Shown here piece after piece: positions 45,045 through 54,912 of a stretch of DNA of 64,000 nt (position 1 is its first letter; each line of letters begins with the position of its first letter). The notes beneath the pieces are model-generated. The model did not search any database and had not been told where the DNA came from. It was given only the letters and a program-made list of their open reading frames with translations. The position numbers were made by a program, and so were the translations under genes. Location: contig NZ_AORL01000021.1 in NCBI RefSeq assembly GCF_000383095.1, forward strand, positions 496,001 to 560,000, read 5' to 3'. This stretch comes from Sphingomonas sp. PR090111-T3T-6A (lineage in GTDB: Bacteria > Pseudomonadota > Alphaproteobacteria > Sphingomonadales > Sphingomonadaceae).

Positions 45045-46229
45045 GTGACGATCGAACCGCACGCCCCCAAGCCATTGGAGGGCGTGCGCGTCCTCGAACT
45101 GGCGCGTATCCTCGCCGGGCCATGGTCGGGGCAATTGCTCGCCGACCTCGGCGCCGAGGTCATCAAGGTCGAGCGCCCGGTGGAGGGGGACGATACCCGC
45201 CACTGGGGGCCGCCCTTCCTCACCGATCCATCGGGCGGTTCGCTCGATGCCGCCTATTTCCATGCGACCAACCGGGGCAAGCGATCGATCGCGATCGACA
45301 TCGCCTCACCCGAGGGACAGGCGGAAGTCCGTGCGCTGGCCGCGCGCGCCGACGTGGTGATCGAGAATTTCAAGGTCGGCGCACTGGCGAAATACGGCCT
45401 CGACCATGCCGGCCTGTCGGCGGTCAATCCGCGCATCATCACCTGTTCGATCACCGGCTTCGGCCAGACCGGCCCCTATGCGAGCCGCGCGGGCTATGAC
45501 TTCATCGTGCAGGCGATGGGCGGCGCCATGTCGCTCACCGGCGAGCCTGACGGCGCCCCCCAGAAGGCCGGCGTCGCCTATGCCGATATCTTCACCGGCC
45601 TTTATGCGACCGTCGCCATCCTCGCGGCGCTGCGCCGGTGCGACGACACCGGACAGGGCGCGCACATCGACATGGCATTGCTGGATTCGCAGGTAGGCGT
45701 GCTGGCCAATCAGGCGCTCAACTTCATGGCGAGCGGTGTCGCGCCCAACCGCATGGGCAACGCGCATCCGAACCTCGTGCCCTATCAGAGCTTCCGCACG
45801 GCGGACGGCGACATCATCGTCGCCGTGGGCAACGACCGCCAGTTCGCGAAGTTCTGCACGATCCTCGGGCTCGACGCCCTGGCAACGGATGAGCGCTTCC
45901 GCACCAACGCTGGCCGTGTGACCAACCGGGCCGTGCTGATCCCGATGCTGGCGGACGCAACGGCGGTCTGGACGCGCGCGACGCTGGCGGCGCGGCTGGA
46001 GGCCGAGGGCGTGCCCGGCGGGCCGATCAACCCTCTGGATGCAGTGTTCGCTGACCCGCAGGTCGTGGCGCGTGGCATGGCCATTGCCTCGCCGGGGCCG
46101 GATGGCCTGCTTCCCGGTCTCGCCAGCCCGATCGTGATCGATGGCGAGCGCCAGAACGCAAACCGCGCCGCTCCGCGACTGGACGCGGACGGCGCGGCGA
46201 TAAGACGCGAACTGGAAGGGGGCCGGTGA
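45045..46229 (+). CDS. CaiB/BaiF CoA-transferase, probably glutarate CoA-transferase
   Basis: A family III CoA-transferase, 394 aa from GTG 45045 (one base after the gcdH stop). Motifs GVRVLELARILAGPWSGQLL, ADLGAEVIKVERP, NRGKRSIAIDI, VIENFKVGALAKYGLD (the catalytic Asp of the family lies further on), GYDFIVQAMGGAMSLTGEPD and GVPGGPINPLDAVF. By pairing with gcdH it likely makes glutaryl-CoA from glutarate with a CoA donor such as succinyl-CoA (SUGCT-like); this is inferred from context. Confidence 0.88.
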   Translation: MTIEPHAPKPLEGVRVLELARILAGPWSGQLLADLGAEVIKVERPVEGDDTRHWGPPFLTDPSGGSLDAAYFHATNRGKRSIAIDIASPEGQAEVRALAARADVVIENFKVGALAKYGLDHAGLSAVNPRIITCSITGFGQTGPYASRAGYDFIVQAMGGAMSLTGEPDGAPQKAGVAYADIFTGLYATVAILAALRRCDDTGQGAHIDMALLDSQVGVLANQALNFMASGVAPNRMGNAHPNLVPYQSFRTADGDIIVAVGNDRQFAKFCTILGLDALATDERFRTNAGRVTNRAVLIPMLADATAVWTRATLAARLEAEGVPGGPINPLDAVFADPQVVARGMAIASPGPDGLLPGLASPIVIDGERQNANRAAPRLDADGAAIRRELEGGR

Positions 46230-46243
46230 GGCCCCCGCCCCGC

Positions 46244-46474
46244 TTACTTCTTGGTGAGGCTGATGCTGCCGAAGCGCTTGTTGAAGCGCGCAACCTGACC
46301 ACCGGCGTCCAGGAGCTGGCCGCGGCCGCCCGTCCAGGCCGGGTGCGACAGCGGATCGATGTCGAGGAGGAGCGTCTCACCCTCGGCGCCCCAGGTGGAG
46401 CGGGTCTCGAACACGGTGCCGTCGGTCATCTGCACCTTGATCATGTGGTAATCGGGGTGGGTGTTCTTCTTCAC
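46244..46474 (-). CDS. rpmE: Ribosomal protein L31
   Basis: 76 aa from GTG 46474 ([24 protein letters not shown] 8 bases upstream). It lacks the CxxC zinc motif, so it is the zinc-free form, common in alphaproteobacteria, with C-terminus [14 protein letters not shown]. Convergent with the CoA-transferase, 14 bases apart, and divergent from mobA. Confidence 0.93.
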   Translation of the reverse strand: MKKNTHPDYHMIKVQMTDGTVFETRSTWGAEGETLLLDIDPLSHPAWTGGRGQLLDAGGQVARFNKRFGSISLTKK

Positions 46475-46572
46475 CGGATAATCTCCATTAAGGCGCTGGT
46501 TCCCGACCAGCACCGGCAGGCGGTCCCGATAGTCGAAGCGAGCCTTGCACGCAACCCGCCGGGATACCGGCT

Positions 46573-47097
46573 ATGAAGCTATTGGGCGCGATTTTGGCAG
46601 GCGGCGCCTCCCGTCGCTTCGGGCGGGACAAGGCCCTGGCGTTGATCGACGGCCGTCCGATGCTGGACCATGTCGCGGGGCGGCTGAACATGCAGTGTGA
46701 CGCGCTGGTCGTGGTGGGGCGCGACTGGCCGGGGCTGGAACGGGTGTCCGATCTGCCGGCTCCGGGGCTCGGGCCCTTGGGAGGTCTCGCCGGCGCGCTG
46801 GCTTATGCGGAGCGCAACGGGTTCGACGCCGTCCTCACGAGTGGATGCGATCTGCCCGGCCTGCCGGTCGATCTCCGGGATCGGCTGAAAACGCCCAATG
46901 CCCTGGTGCGCGGACAGCCGACTATCGGGCTATGGGAGAGCGGGCTGGCGACGCGGCTTGCCGGCTATCTGGAAAACGCGACGGACCTGTCGGTTCGCGC
47001 ATGGGCGCTGTCCATGGATGCCCGCTGGATCGCGATTGAAGAAGCGATTCCCAATATCAACACGCCGGCCGATCTGGCCGCTTTCCGGCCATCCTGA
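46573..47097 (+). CDS. mobA: Molybdenum cofactor guanylyltransferase MobA
   Basis: Adds GMP to molybdopterin to form MGD. 174 aa. Nucleotidyltransferase start LGAILAGGASRRFGRDKAL; LGPLGGLAGALAYAE; VLTSGCDLPGLPVDL (metal-binding Asp); NINTPADLAAF at the end. It is short for the family but complete. Confidence 0.9.
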   Translation: MKLLGAILAGGASRRFGRDKALALIDGRPMLDHVAGRLNMQCDALVVVGRDWPGLERVSDLPAPGLGPLGGLAGALAYAERNGFDAVLTSGCDLPGLPVDLRDRLKTPNALVRGQPTIGLWESGLATRLAGYLENATDLSVRAWALSMDARWIAIEEAIPNINTPADLAAFRPS

Positions 47098-47133
47098 CCC
47101 ACGAGGAGGTCCGGATGGCCGGATGCTGTGGCG

Positions 47134-47616
47134 TCACGCCGCGGGCGGGTCCGCGATCATGGCGGTGAAGCTCACCTCGGTGGCGAGCTTGCCTTCGATC
47201 GAGGCCTTGCCGGTGAACTTCGAGACCTTGCCGCGCATCTGCACGACTTCGACCTCGAGCGTCAGCAGCACGCCCGGCTCGACGGGGGTGCGGAACTTGG
47301 CGTTCTCGATTCCCATGAAATAGACGAGCTTGCCGCTGTCGGCGAGGCCGAGGCTCTCGACGGCGAGTACGCCCGCCGCCTGAGCCAGAGCCTCGACGAT
47401 CAGCACGCCCGGCATGATCGGACGCCCCGGGAAGTGCCCCTGGAAGAAGCCTTCGTTGAACGTCACGGCCTTGACCGCGCGGATCGACTTGCCGGGGATG
47501 ATCTCCTCGACCCGGTCGACCAGCAGCATCGGGTAACGGTGCGGGAGCGCCGCCATCACCCGCCGGATATCCAGCGGGCCGATGGCTGCGCCCTCGGAGA
47601 CGGTGGCTTCGCTCAC
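47134..47616 (-). CDS. fabZ: 3-hydroxyacyl-ACP dehydratase FabZ
   Basis: Fatty-acid synthesis dehydratase. 160 aa from a GTG that overlaps the ompH stop (GTGA at 47613-47616). [19 protein letters not shown] with the catalytic His, [28 protein letters not shown] with the catalytic Glu. In LPS-making relatives lpxD would lie upstream of it and lpxA downstream; here ompH is directly upstream and mobA converges just downstream. Confidence 0.95.
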   Translation of the reverse strand: MSEATVSEGAAIGPLDIRRVMAALPHRYPMLLVDRVEEIIPGKSIRAVKAVTFNEGFFQGHFPGRPIMPGVLIVEALAQAAGVLAVESLGLADSGKLVYFMGIENAKFRTPVEPGVLLTLEVEVVQMRGKVSKFTGKASIEGKLATEVSFTAMIADPPAA

Positions 47617-48230
47617 CGGCCCTGCGTCGCCTTCGTGGCCGGGGTCGGCGTGGTGGCCGGGGCAGCGCCCTGCTGCGGCACGACGATGCTCGGCGTCGGG
47701 AAGGACGCGTCAAGACGCTGCACCAGCGTGGTGGTCACGTCAGCGGCCGGGTCCGACGCGAGGGTCGCGTCCTTGCTCATCACGATCGCGGCCTTGCGCT
47801 CGGCGCGGATCTGCTCAGCCACCGGGCCGGCATGCTCGATGATCTGCTGACGGACATAAGCCGCCGCCTGGTTCACTTCCTGCTGGATTTCCTGGAGGGA
47901 CTGCTCGGCGGCCTGAGCGCGCTCGCCGGCCTGCTGGAGGGCGCTCTGCGTCGCGGCGGGGATCGGCGTGCCCGGCTTGGCGACCTTCTTTGCGCTCTCG
48001 ACCTGCGTGTTGTAGGCTTGTGCAGCCGACTGGAACGCCGTGCGGCGCGAGCTGAGCTGGCCGTCATACTTGGTGCGAAGCTGCTGCGTGCCGCTCTTGG
48101 CGGCCGCCGAGTTCTGGAACACCTGGTCGAAATCGACGACGAGCACCGACGAATCCGCCAGCGCCGGGATGGCGGCGAACGAAGCAGCCGCGGTCGCGAC
48201 AAGCAGAGCCGACTTGAAGATCTTGGTCAT
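47613..48230 (-). CDS. skp: Periplasmic chaperone OmpH/Skp
   Basis: 205 aa with a signal peptide through SFAAIPALA. An OmpH core of long charged/coiled helices follows ([23 protein letters not shown]-rich helix about 60-150 with [14 protein letters not shown]), and a disordered Ala/Pro/Thr tail ([14 protein letters not shown]), longer than in E. coli Skp. A chaperone for outer-membrane proteins, next to BamA. Its ATG overlaps the bamA stop by one base. Confidence 0.92.
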   Translation of the reverse strand: MTKIFKSALLVATAAASFAAIPALADSSVLVVDFDQVFQNSAAAKSGTQQLRTKYDGQLSSRRTAFQSAAQAYNTQVESAKKVAKPGTPIPAATQSALQQAGERAQAAEQSLQEIQQEVNQAAAYVRQQIIEHAGPVAEQIRAERKAAIVMSKDATLASDPAADVTTTLVQRLDASFPTPSIVVPQQGAAPATTPTPATKATQGR

Positions 48231-50944
48231 CAGAACTGAGTTCCCACGTTGAAGGAGAAGAGCTTGGTGTCGTCGCCCTTTTGCTTGACCAGCGCCTTGG
48301 CGATGTCAATCCGCAGCGGACCGAAAGGCGAATTCCACGAAACGCCGAAACCGACCGAAACGCGCGGCTTCCAGCTGTTGCCGTAATAAATTTCCTTGAA
48401 CGGCGAGGCCACCTGGAAAGTGTAGAGCGAACTTCCGGCAGCGCAACCGCCTGCGGGTTGGACAACAGTCGAAGTGACGTTGCCCGAGGTATCGCGCGTG
48501 ACGCACTGCTTGTTGCCGTTGGCGTCGAGCTGCGGACGCTGGAGGCGCGGATCGGCGGAGTCCGGAATGTCCTCCGTGATCGGATGCTTCAGGCCGAAGA
48601 CCGAGCCCGCGTCCACGAAGATCGAGGGCTTGAACCCGGCTTCCTTCGCGCCCGAGCCGAGCGGGATCTCGACCTCGAGATGGCCGAGATAGGAAGCGCG
48701 CCCACCGAGCGCGTCGTCCTGGATCCTGCCGTCCTTGGTCATGTTGAGCGTGCCGTCGCTATTATAGATATAACGCACCACGCGCGGGCCGACGCCGCGG
48801 ATGTCAAAGCCCCGAATCTGCGGCTCGCCGAGGTAGAAGCGGTCCGTCAGGCGGACGCGATCCACCTCGTTGCCCTCGTCGTCGAAGCGCTTCGAGCCAT
48901 AAGGCAGGATGTAGCCCGCCTCGCCGTGGATGTTCAGGATGAAGCCCGCGCCGAGGTTGTGATATTTGTCGTCCTGCACGTTGGTGCGGACATATTTCAC
49001 GCTGCCGCCAAGGCCCGCGAAATCCTGGCTGAAGATGAAGCGGTTGCCCGCCGTCGGCCGGATGCGGTTGTTCAGATTGTCGTAGACGATCGAGTAGCCG
49101 ACCGACGACGTCGTCCGGTTGCCCACGGCGTCGCAAAGATAGCGGCCCGCCAGCACGGGATCGCACTCCAGCTTACCGTCGCCGTTGATGTCGGTGTAGT
49201 AGGTGCCCTTGTCGAGCGACACCTTGTCCTGGCTGAGGCCGTAGCGCGTCGCCATCGACCAGAATTCCGTGAGCGGGATGCCCATGCGAATCTGGAAGCC
49301 GGTCGTCGTCTGGTTATAGGTCGTGTTGCGGTCGTTGTCGGACGTGTAGTCGAACGAGCGATAGTCGCGCCGGAACACGTCGCCGCCGATCGAGACGTTC
49401 TTGTCGAACAGATAGGGCTCAGTGAAGCCCAGGCTGACCGACTTCGAGTAGGCCGACCAGTCCGCGCTGGCACGGACCGTCTGGCCCTTGCCGCGGAAAT
49501 TGGCCTGTTCGATCGACAGGTTGACGATGAACTTCTCGAGGCTCGAATAGCCGGCCGAGACCTGGAGCTGGCCGGTCGACTTCTCCTGCACGTTCGCTTC
49601 GAGGACGACCTTGTCCGGCGCGGAGCCCGGCTTCTGGTCGATCTCCAGCTTCTCCTGGAAATAGCCCAGCGAACGGATGCGATCGCGCGAGCGCTTCACT
49701 TGGAAGCCGTTGAAGGCATCGCCCTCCGCCAGACGGAACTCGCGGCGGACGACCTTGTCCTGCGTCAGCGTGTTGCCGTTGATGTCGATGCGCTCGACAT
49801 AGACGCGCGGCGTCTGATTCGCATGGAAGGTCACCCCCATGGTCAGCTTGTCGCCGTCGCGATCGAAGTTCGGCTCGATGCTGGCGAAGGCATAGCCGAG
49901 CAGGCCGGCCGTCTCGGTCATCGAATCGACCGTGTCTTCCACCGTCTTCGCGTTGTACCAGTCGCCCGGCTTCACGCGGATCAGCGAGCGCAGCGTCGCC
50001 GGATTGAGATCGCGGATGTCGCTCTCGACGTCGAGCTTGCCGAATTTGTAGCGCTTCCCTTCCTCGACCACGTAGGTGAGGATGAAGTCCTTCTTGTCGG
50101 GCGTCAGCTCCGCAACCGCCGAGACGACGCGGAAATCGGCATAGCCCTGCGTCAGGTAGAACTGGCGGAGCTTCTGCTGGTCATAGGCCAGACGGTCCGG
50201 GTCATAGCTGGTGCCGGACGACAGGAAGTGCGTGAGCGTCGCTTCCTTCGTCGCCATCTGCGCCTTGATCTGGCTGTCCGAGAAATGCTCGTTGCCGATG
50301 ATGTTGATCCGGCGGACCTTGGACTTGTCGCCCTCGTGGATCTCGAACACCACGTCGACGCGGTTCTGGTCGAGCAGCACCATCTGCGGCTCGACGGTCG
50401 CAGCGTATCGACCCTGACGGCGATAGAGCTCGATGATGCGGCCAACGTCCGCACGCACCTTGGAGCGCGTGAAGATCTCGCGCGCGGAGAGCTTGATCTC
50501 CGGCATGATCTTGTCGGACTTCAGCCGCTTGTTGCCTTCCAGCACGATGCGGTTGACGACCGGATTCTCGCGTACGGCGATCACGATATCGCCGGCATTC
50601 TCATCGCGAATGGTGACGTCCGCGAACAATTCGGTGCCGTACAGCGTCTTGAGCGCCGTATCGCCGTCCTCGCGGGTATAGACGTCGCCGACGTGCAGCT
50701 TGATGTACGAAAGAACCGTCTCGGATTCGAGGCGCTGGTTGCCCGTCACCTTGATCGAGCGGATCACTTCCTGCGCCGTCGCCGGCGCAGGGGCCGCGAC
50801 GGTCGGAGCGCCTGCCGTCAGCGGCACCGGCACGCCGTGCGGCTGGCGCGCCTCATGCTTGGCCTGAGCCGGAACCACATAACCCGTGCCGAGGATCGTT
50901 CCGATCAGCAGCGCGGACCCGATCCGGCTGTGCTTGCCTTCCAT
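48230..50944 (-). CDS. bamA: Outer-membrane assembly factor BamA
   Basis: Core of the BAM complex, 904 aa from ATG 50944. Signal peptide around SALLIGTILGTGYVVPAQA, five POTRA domains (about 65-450; first begins IRSIKVTGNQRLESETVLSY), then an Omp85 beta-barrel with the lid-loop motif LGEPQIRGFDIRGVGPR and C-terminus FSFNVGTQF with terminal Phe. Also GFGVSWNSPFGPLRIDIA near the end, conserved in Omp85. It is somewhat longer than E. coli BamA because of barrel loops. Confidence 0.97.
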   Translation of the reverse strand: MEGKHSRIGSALLIGTILGTGYVVPAQAKHEARQPHGVPVPLTAGAPTVAAPAPATAQEVIRSIKVTGNQRLESETVLSYIKLHVGDVYTREDGDTALKTLYGTELFADVTIRDENAGDIVIAVRENPVVNRIVLEGNKRLKSDKIMPEIKLSAREIFTRSKVRADVGRIIELYRRQGRYAATVEPQMVLLDQNRVDVVFEIHEGDKSKVRRINIIGNEHFSDSQIKAQMATKEATLTHFLSSGTSYDPDRLAYDQQKLRQFYLTQGYADFRVVSAVAELTPDKKDFILTYVVEEGKRYKFGKLDVESDIRDLNPATLRSLIRVKPGDWYNAKTVEDTVDSMTETAGLLGYAFASIEPNFDRDGDKLTMGVTFHANQTPRVYVERIDINGNTLTQDKVVRREFRLAEGDAFNGFQVKRSRDRIRSLGYFQEKLEIDQKPGSAPDKVVLEANVQEKSTGQLQVSAGYSSLEKFIVNLSIEQANFRGKGQTVRASADWSAYSKSVSLGFTEPYLFDKNVSIGGDVFRRDYRSFDYTSDNDRNTTYNQTTTGFQIRMGIPLTEFWSMATRYGLSQDKVSLDKGTYYTDINGDGKLECDPVLAGRYLCDAVGNRTTSSVGYSIVYDNLNNRIRPTAGNRFIFSQDFAGLGGSVKYVRTNVQDDKYHNLGAGFILNIHGEAGYILPYGSKRFDDEGNEVDRVRLTDRFYLGEPQIRGFDIRGVGPRVVRYIYNSDGTLNMTKDGRIQDDALGGRASYLGHLEVEIPLGSGAKEAGFKPSIFVDAGSVFGLKHPITEDIPDSADPRLQRPQLDANGNKQCVTRDTSGNVTSTVVQPAGGCAAGSSLYTFQVASPFKEIYYGNSWKPRVSVGFGVSWNSPFGPLRIDIAKALVKQKGDDTKLFSFNVGTQF

Positions 50945-51085
50945 TCTCACGCTTGTACCCGCCCTCGCGCTTGCAAGACGGACATGACACATGCGCCATG
51001 CCCGCTGCTGCTCCCAGTCTTATGCCCCTGCCCGATCAGGCGCGGCCGATCAACCCGGCTCGATCCTGCTTGCCGTCGATCACCC

Positions 51086-52219
51086 TCAACCGATCAGGCT
51101 CGCCAACCTGTGCCACAGCCCCGCCGTCCCCAGATCGTTGAACGTCACGAACAGCATGAGCCCGAGCAGGAGCGCAAGCCCAGATCGAAACGCCCACTCC
51201 TGAACCTCCGGCGCGACAGGCCGCCTGCGCACTGCCTCGACCACATAGAAGAGGAGATGGCCGCCATCGAGCATCGGGATTGGCAGCAGATTGATGAACC
51301 CCAGATTGATCGAAATACCCGCCATCAGCAGGACGATCGCAAACCAGCCGAGCGTCGCCTGCTCGCCCGCCGCCCGCGCCACGCCGACCGGGCCGGAAAG
51401 CTCGGAGGCAGGCCGCGTGCCCAGGATGATCTGCTTGATCGCCGTCACCGTCGTATCGACGGCGCCCACGACATAGCCCGCTGCCCTCTGCGGCACGTCG
51501 CGCAGAGGAACCGGCTGGACCGTCCCGGCATGCGGCGCAATGCCCAGAACACCCTTGCGCGCGCGATTGCCGAAGCGGTCCTCCTCGATCGTCGCATGGG
51601 TGTGCGCCCGCACTGTCAGGGGCCTGCCGTTACGGATGAGATCGATGCGCAGCTCGGCATCGGGATGGAGGAAGGTGTAGGACGCGATATCCTCGAAACG
51701 GCGGATATGCTGGCCGTCGACCCGCTCGATGCGATCGCCCGCGACAAGGCCTGCCGCGGCCGCACCGGAGCCCGGCTGAACGAACGCCACCACGGGCTGG
51801 GTGACCGGCTCGCCATAGCTCATCAGGATCCCGGCGATCACGAGGAAGGCGAACAGGAAGTTCACGGCCGGCCCAGCCAGCACGATCAGGAAACGCTGCC
51901 AAACAGGCTTCGCCTGGAAAGTCTTGGCTCGCTCGACCGGCGGCAAAGCGAGCCACTCCGGGCTCGGCTTGCTCGCCGGGTTCATGTCGCCCGCGAAGCG
52001 GACATAACCACCGAGCGGCAGCCACGCGACCTTCCAGCGGGTGCCACGCTTGTCGGTCCAGCCGACGATTTCCTTGCCGAAGCCGATCGAGAAGGCGTCC
52101 GCCTTCACGCCGAACCAGCGGCCGACGAAATAATGGCCAAGCTCATGGATGAAGATCAGGGGTCCAATCACGAGCAGGAAACATGCCACCGCCCAGACGA
52201 ACCCACCGACCTGTGTCAT
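51086..52219 (-). CDS. rseP: Site-2 zinc metalloprotease RseP
   Basis: Intramembrane protease of the RseP/YaeL family, cleaves anti-sigma factors or remnant signal peptides. 377 aa. HExxH site in LIFIHELGHYFVGRWFGVK near residue 25, one clear PDZ domain (about 120-200; VQPGSGAAAAGLVAGDRIER), and a second active-site motif LLPIPMLDGGHLLFY. Four membrane segments. The start overlaps the dxr stop (ATGA). Confidence 0.95.
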   Translation of the reverse strand: MTQVGGFVWAVACFLLVIGPLIFIHELGHYFVGRWFGVKADAFSIGFGKEIVGWTDKRGTRWKVAWLPLGGYVRFAGDMNPASKPSPEWLALPPVERAKTFQAKPVWQRFLIVLAGPAVNFLFAFLVIAGILMSYGEPVTQPVVAFVQPGSGAAAAGLVAGDRIERVDGQHIRRFEDIASYTFLHPDAELRIDLIRNGRPLTVRAHTHATIEEDRFGNRARKGVLGIAPHAGTVQPVPLRDVPQRAAGYVVGAVDTTVTAIKQIILGTRPASELSGPVGVARAAGEQATLGWFAIVLLMAGISINLGFINLLPIPMLDGGHLLFYVVEAVRRRPVAPEVQEWAFRSGLALLLGLMLFVTFNDLGTAGLWHRLASLIG

Positions 52220-53370
52220 GCCGCCATCCTTCGCATCACGCCTGCCGCCTTTTGGCGGGCCTCGGCGTCGATGGCCACGACCTCGGCGAGCGTCGTGGGC
52301 GCAGATGGCTCATATTGCGCCAGAACTTCGGCAACGACGGACGCAATGTCCAGAAAACCGATCGCCCCGTTGAGGAATGCGGCGACCGCCGCCTCGTTGG
52401 CGGCGTTCAGGATGGCCGGGCGCGCGCCGCCGGCGGCCAGCGCCGCCTTGGCGAGCCCGAGTGCCGGGAAGCGCTCCTCGTCGGGCGCCTCGAACTCCAG
52501 CTTGCCGACCGCCGCGAGATCAAGGCGCGCGCATGGCGTCGCCATGCGCTTCGGCCATGCCAGCGCATGAGCAATGGGCACGCGCATGTCCGGCGCGCCG
52601 AGCTGCGCCAGCACCGAGCCGTCGATATATTCCACCATCGAGTGGATCACCGACTGCGGATGGATGATCGCATCCAGCTTGTCGGCGCCGATCGGGAAAA
52701 GATGATGCGCCTCAATGAGTTCGAGGCCCTTGTTCATAAGCGTCGCCGAATCGATCGAGATCTTCGCGCCCATCGACCAGTTGGGATGCTTCACCGCCTG
52801 CGCAGGGGTGACGCCGCGCATCTGCTCGCGCGTCCAGGTGCGGAACGGGCCGCCGCTCGCGGTCAGGATGATGCGGCTGACCCGGCCGGGCTCGGGATCG
52901 TAGCACTGGAAGACCGCATTATGCTCGGAATCCACCGGCAGCAGGCGTGCTCCAGCCGATTCGGCCGCCCGAATCATGATCGAACCCGCCGAAACCAGCG
53001 ACTCCTTGTTCGCCAACGCCACGGACTTACCGCAGGAAAGCGCCGCCATGGTCGGCTCCAGACCCGCGAGACCGACGATCGAGGCCATGGTCCAGTCCGC
53101 GCCTCGACGCGCCGCGTCGACGATCGCCTCCGGCCCGCCCGCCGCCTCGACACCGCTACCCGCGAGCGCATCCTTCAGCGCCTGGTAGCGGCTGGCGTCG
53201 CCGATCACTGCGATCTTCGCATTGGTCCGCTTCGCGATCGCCGCCAGCCCTTCGACGTCGCTGTGCGCCGTCAGCGCCTCGATCCGGAAACGCTCGGGCT
53301 CGCGCTCGACGAGATCGAGGGTCGACCCTCCGACCGAGCCCGTTGCCCCGAGGATGGTAACAGTCCGCAT
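52216..53370 (-). CDS. dxr: 1-deoxy-D-xylulose-5-phosphate reductoisomerase
   Basis: MEP-pathway enzyme, NADPH-dependent. 384 aa from ATG 53370: MRTVTILGATGSVGGSTLDL (NADPH), LPVDSEHNAVFQC (metal and substrate), ILTASGGPFRTW, and HPNWSMGAKISIDSATLMNKG. Isoprenoid supply next to uppS. The gene starts 4 bases after the cdsA stop. Confidence 0.96.
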   Translation of the reverse strand: MRTVTILGATGSVGGSTLDLVEREPERFRIEALTAHSDVEGLAAIAKRTNAKIAVIGDASRYQALKDALAGSGVEAAGGPEAIVDAARRGADWTMASIVGLAGLEPTMAALSCGKSVALANKESLVSAGSIMIRAAESAGARLLPVDSEHNAVFQCYDPEPGRVSRIILTASGGPFRTWTREQMRGVTPAQAVKHPNWSMGAKISIDSATLMNKGLELIEAHHLFPIGADKLDAIIHPQSVIHSMVEYIDGSVLAQLGAPDMRVPIAHALAWPKRMATPCARLDLAAVGKLEFEAPDEERFPALGLAKAALAAGGARPAILNAANEAAVAAFLNGAIGFLDIASVVAEVLAQYEPSAPTTLAEVVAIDAEARQKAAGVMRRMAA

Positions 53371-53374
53371 GGTT

Positions 53375-54163
53375 TCACAATATCCCTGATGCAACGATCA
53401 GCGCGACGATGCAGAGCACCGGCACCACGCCGTCCAGCCTGTCCATCACGCCGCCATGGCCGGGCAGCAGCCGGCCCGAATCCTTCACGCCCGCGCGACG
53501 CTTCATCATGCTCTCGTACAGGTCGCCCATCTGCGCGGCGACCGCGAGCAGGCCGCTGAACGCCGCCAGCCGCACCTGCACATGAAGCACCGCCACCAGC
53601 CCGAGCCCGACGACCGTTGCCGCCACCATCCCTCCGATGAGGCCGGCCCACGTCTTGTTCGGGCTCCAGACCGGCGCCAGCTTCGGCCCGCCGATCGACC
53701 GGCCCGCGAAATAGGCACCGATGTCGGTCGCCCACACCACGGCCAGCGTCCAGAAGCTCAAATCTACGCCATCATACTGGTCATGGATATAGAACAGGCA
53801 CAGAACAGGGAGGCCGGCATAGATCATGCCCGCCGCAAGCCGCAGGTTCCGCGTCGTGGCGGCAACCGCGACCGTCGCAGCGATCAGCCCGTAGAAGCTG
53901 GCCGGGGCGGGCACGTTGATATGCGGCTGTTCGAGAACGAGCGGCAGCATGAGGCCCAGGAAGGTCAGCCACATCTGCCAGCGCTCCGCACGGATCAGGC
54001 CGGCCCATTCGGCCACCATGATGAGCCCGGCGGCCGAGGCCAATATCCAGAACGGATCGCTGCCATAGATCAGGCAGGCGACGGCAATCAGGATCAGGAT
54101 GACGCCGGTAACGGAGCGAACGGCGAGATCGGAGCGGCGGCCCGACGCGGCAGCGGCGGTCAT
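53375..54163 (-). CDS. cdsA: Phosphatidate cytidylyltransferase
   Basis: Membrane enzyme making CDP-diacylglycerol. 262 aa, about seven membrane spans; signature region VVWATDIGAYFAGRSIGGPKLAPVWSPNKTWAG (long family motif, key residues D in TDIGAYF and K-T-W), followed by GLLPGHGGVMDRLDGV. ATGA overlap with uppS upstream. Confidence 0.94.
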   Translation of the reverse strand: MTAAAASGRRSDLAVRSVTGVILILIAVACLIYGSDPFWILASAAGLIMVAEWAGLIRAERWQMWLTFLGLMLPLVLEQPHINVPAPASFYGLIAATVAVAATTRNLRLAAGMIYAGLPVLCLFYIHDQYDGVDLSFWTLAVVWATDIGAYFAGRSIGGPKLAPVWSPNKTWAGLIGGMVAATVVGLGLVAVLHVQVRLAAFSGLLAVAAQMGDLYESMMKRRAGVKDSGRLLPGHGGVMDRLDGVVPVLCIVALIVASGIL

Positions 54164-54912
54164 AGGCCTCCGTACCGCCGCTCGCGCCGGCCGAACATCT
54201 CGATCGCAGCGGCGAGATGATCCCGGTCGAAATCCGGCCAGAGCGTGTCGGTGAAGATCAGCTCCGCATAGGCCGCCTGCCAGAGCAGGAAGTTGGACAA
54301 ACGCTGCTCGCCCGACGTGCGGATCAGCAGATCCAGCCGCGGCAGGCCGATCGTGTCGAGACGCGCCTCGAAGGCCGCGTCGTCGAGCATGTCGGGATCG
54401 ATCTCCCCTGCCCGCGCCTCGCGCATCAACCGGCGCGTCGCGCGCAGAAGCTCGTCCTGCGCGCCATAGTTGAGCGCGATGGCGAGCGTGAGGCGCGTAT
54501 TGCCCGCCGTGCGCTCCACAGCGTCGTCCAGCATCTGGACGAGATCGGGCTCCAGCTTGCGATAGTCGCCGATGATGCGCAGCCGCACGCCTTCGCGCGC
54601 CAGCTCGTTCAGCTCGGACTTGATGTAGTGGCGCAGCAGACCCATCAGGTCCGCGATCTCCGCCGCCGGTCGCCGCCAGTTCTCGGAAGAGAAGGCGTAG
54701 AGAGTCAGCGCCTCGATGCCGAGATCGCCAGCGGCGCGGATCGTCCGGCGCACCGCCTCGATGCCCTGGCGGTGACCGGCCACGCGCGGCAGGCGCCGAG
54801 CCTTCGCCCAGCGCCCGTTGCCGTCCATGATGATCGCGACATGGCGCGGCACCGGGCCGATCGAGCCCCCCGCCGGCGCGGCGGAGGCGGCGCTGGGAAA
54901 GGCCGGCTTCAC
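54160..54912 (-). CDS. uppS: Undecaprenyl diphosphate synthase
   Basis: cis-prenyltransferase making the C55 lipid carrier. 250 aa from a GTG overlapping the frr stop (GTGA). Motifs [20 protein letters not shown] (catalytic Asp), [45 protein letters not shown] and [13 protein letters not shown]. Confidence 0.96.
   Translation of the reverse strand: MKPAFPSAASAAPAGGSIGPVPRHVAIIMDGNGRWAKARRLPRVAGHRQGIEAVRRTIRAAGDLGIEALTLYAFSSENWRRPAAEIADLMGLLRHYIKSELNELAREGVRLRIIGDYRKLEPDLVQMLDDAVERTAGNTRLTLAIALNYGAQDELLRATRRLMREARAGEIDPDMLDDAAFEARLDTIGLPRLDLLIRTSGEQRLSNFLLWQAAYAELIFTDTLWPDFDRDHLAAAIEMFGRRERRYGGL

Noticed and set aside
48281-52570. 1429-aa plus-strand open frame across bamA and rseP
   Set aside because: It runs antisense through several well-supported genes, is rich in Arg/Asp/Leu and has no recognisable domain. 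A GC-driven shadow.
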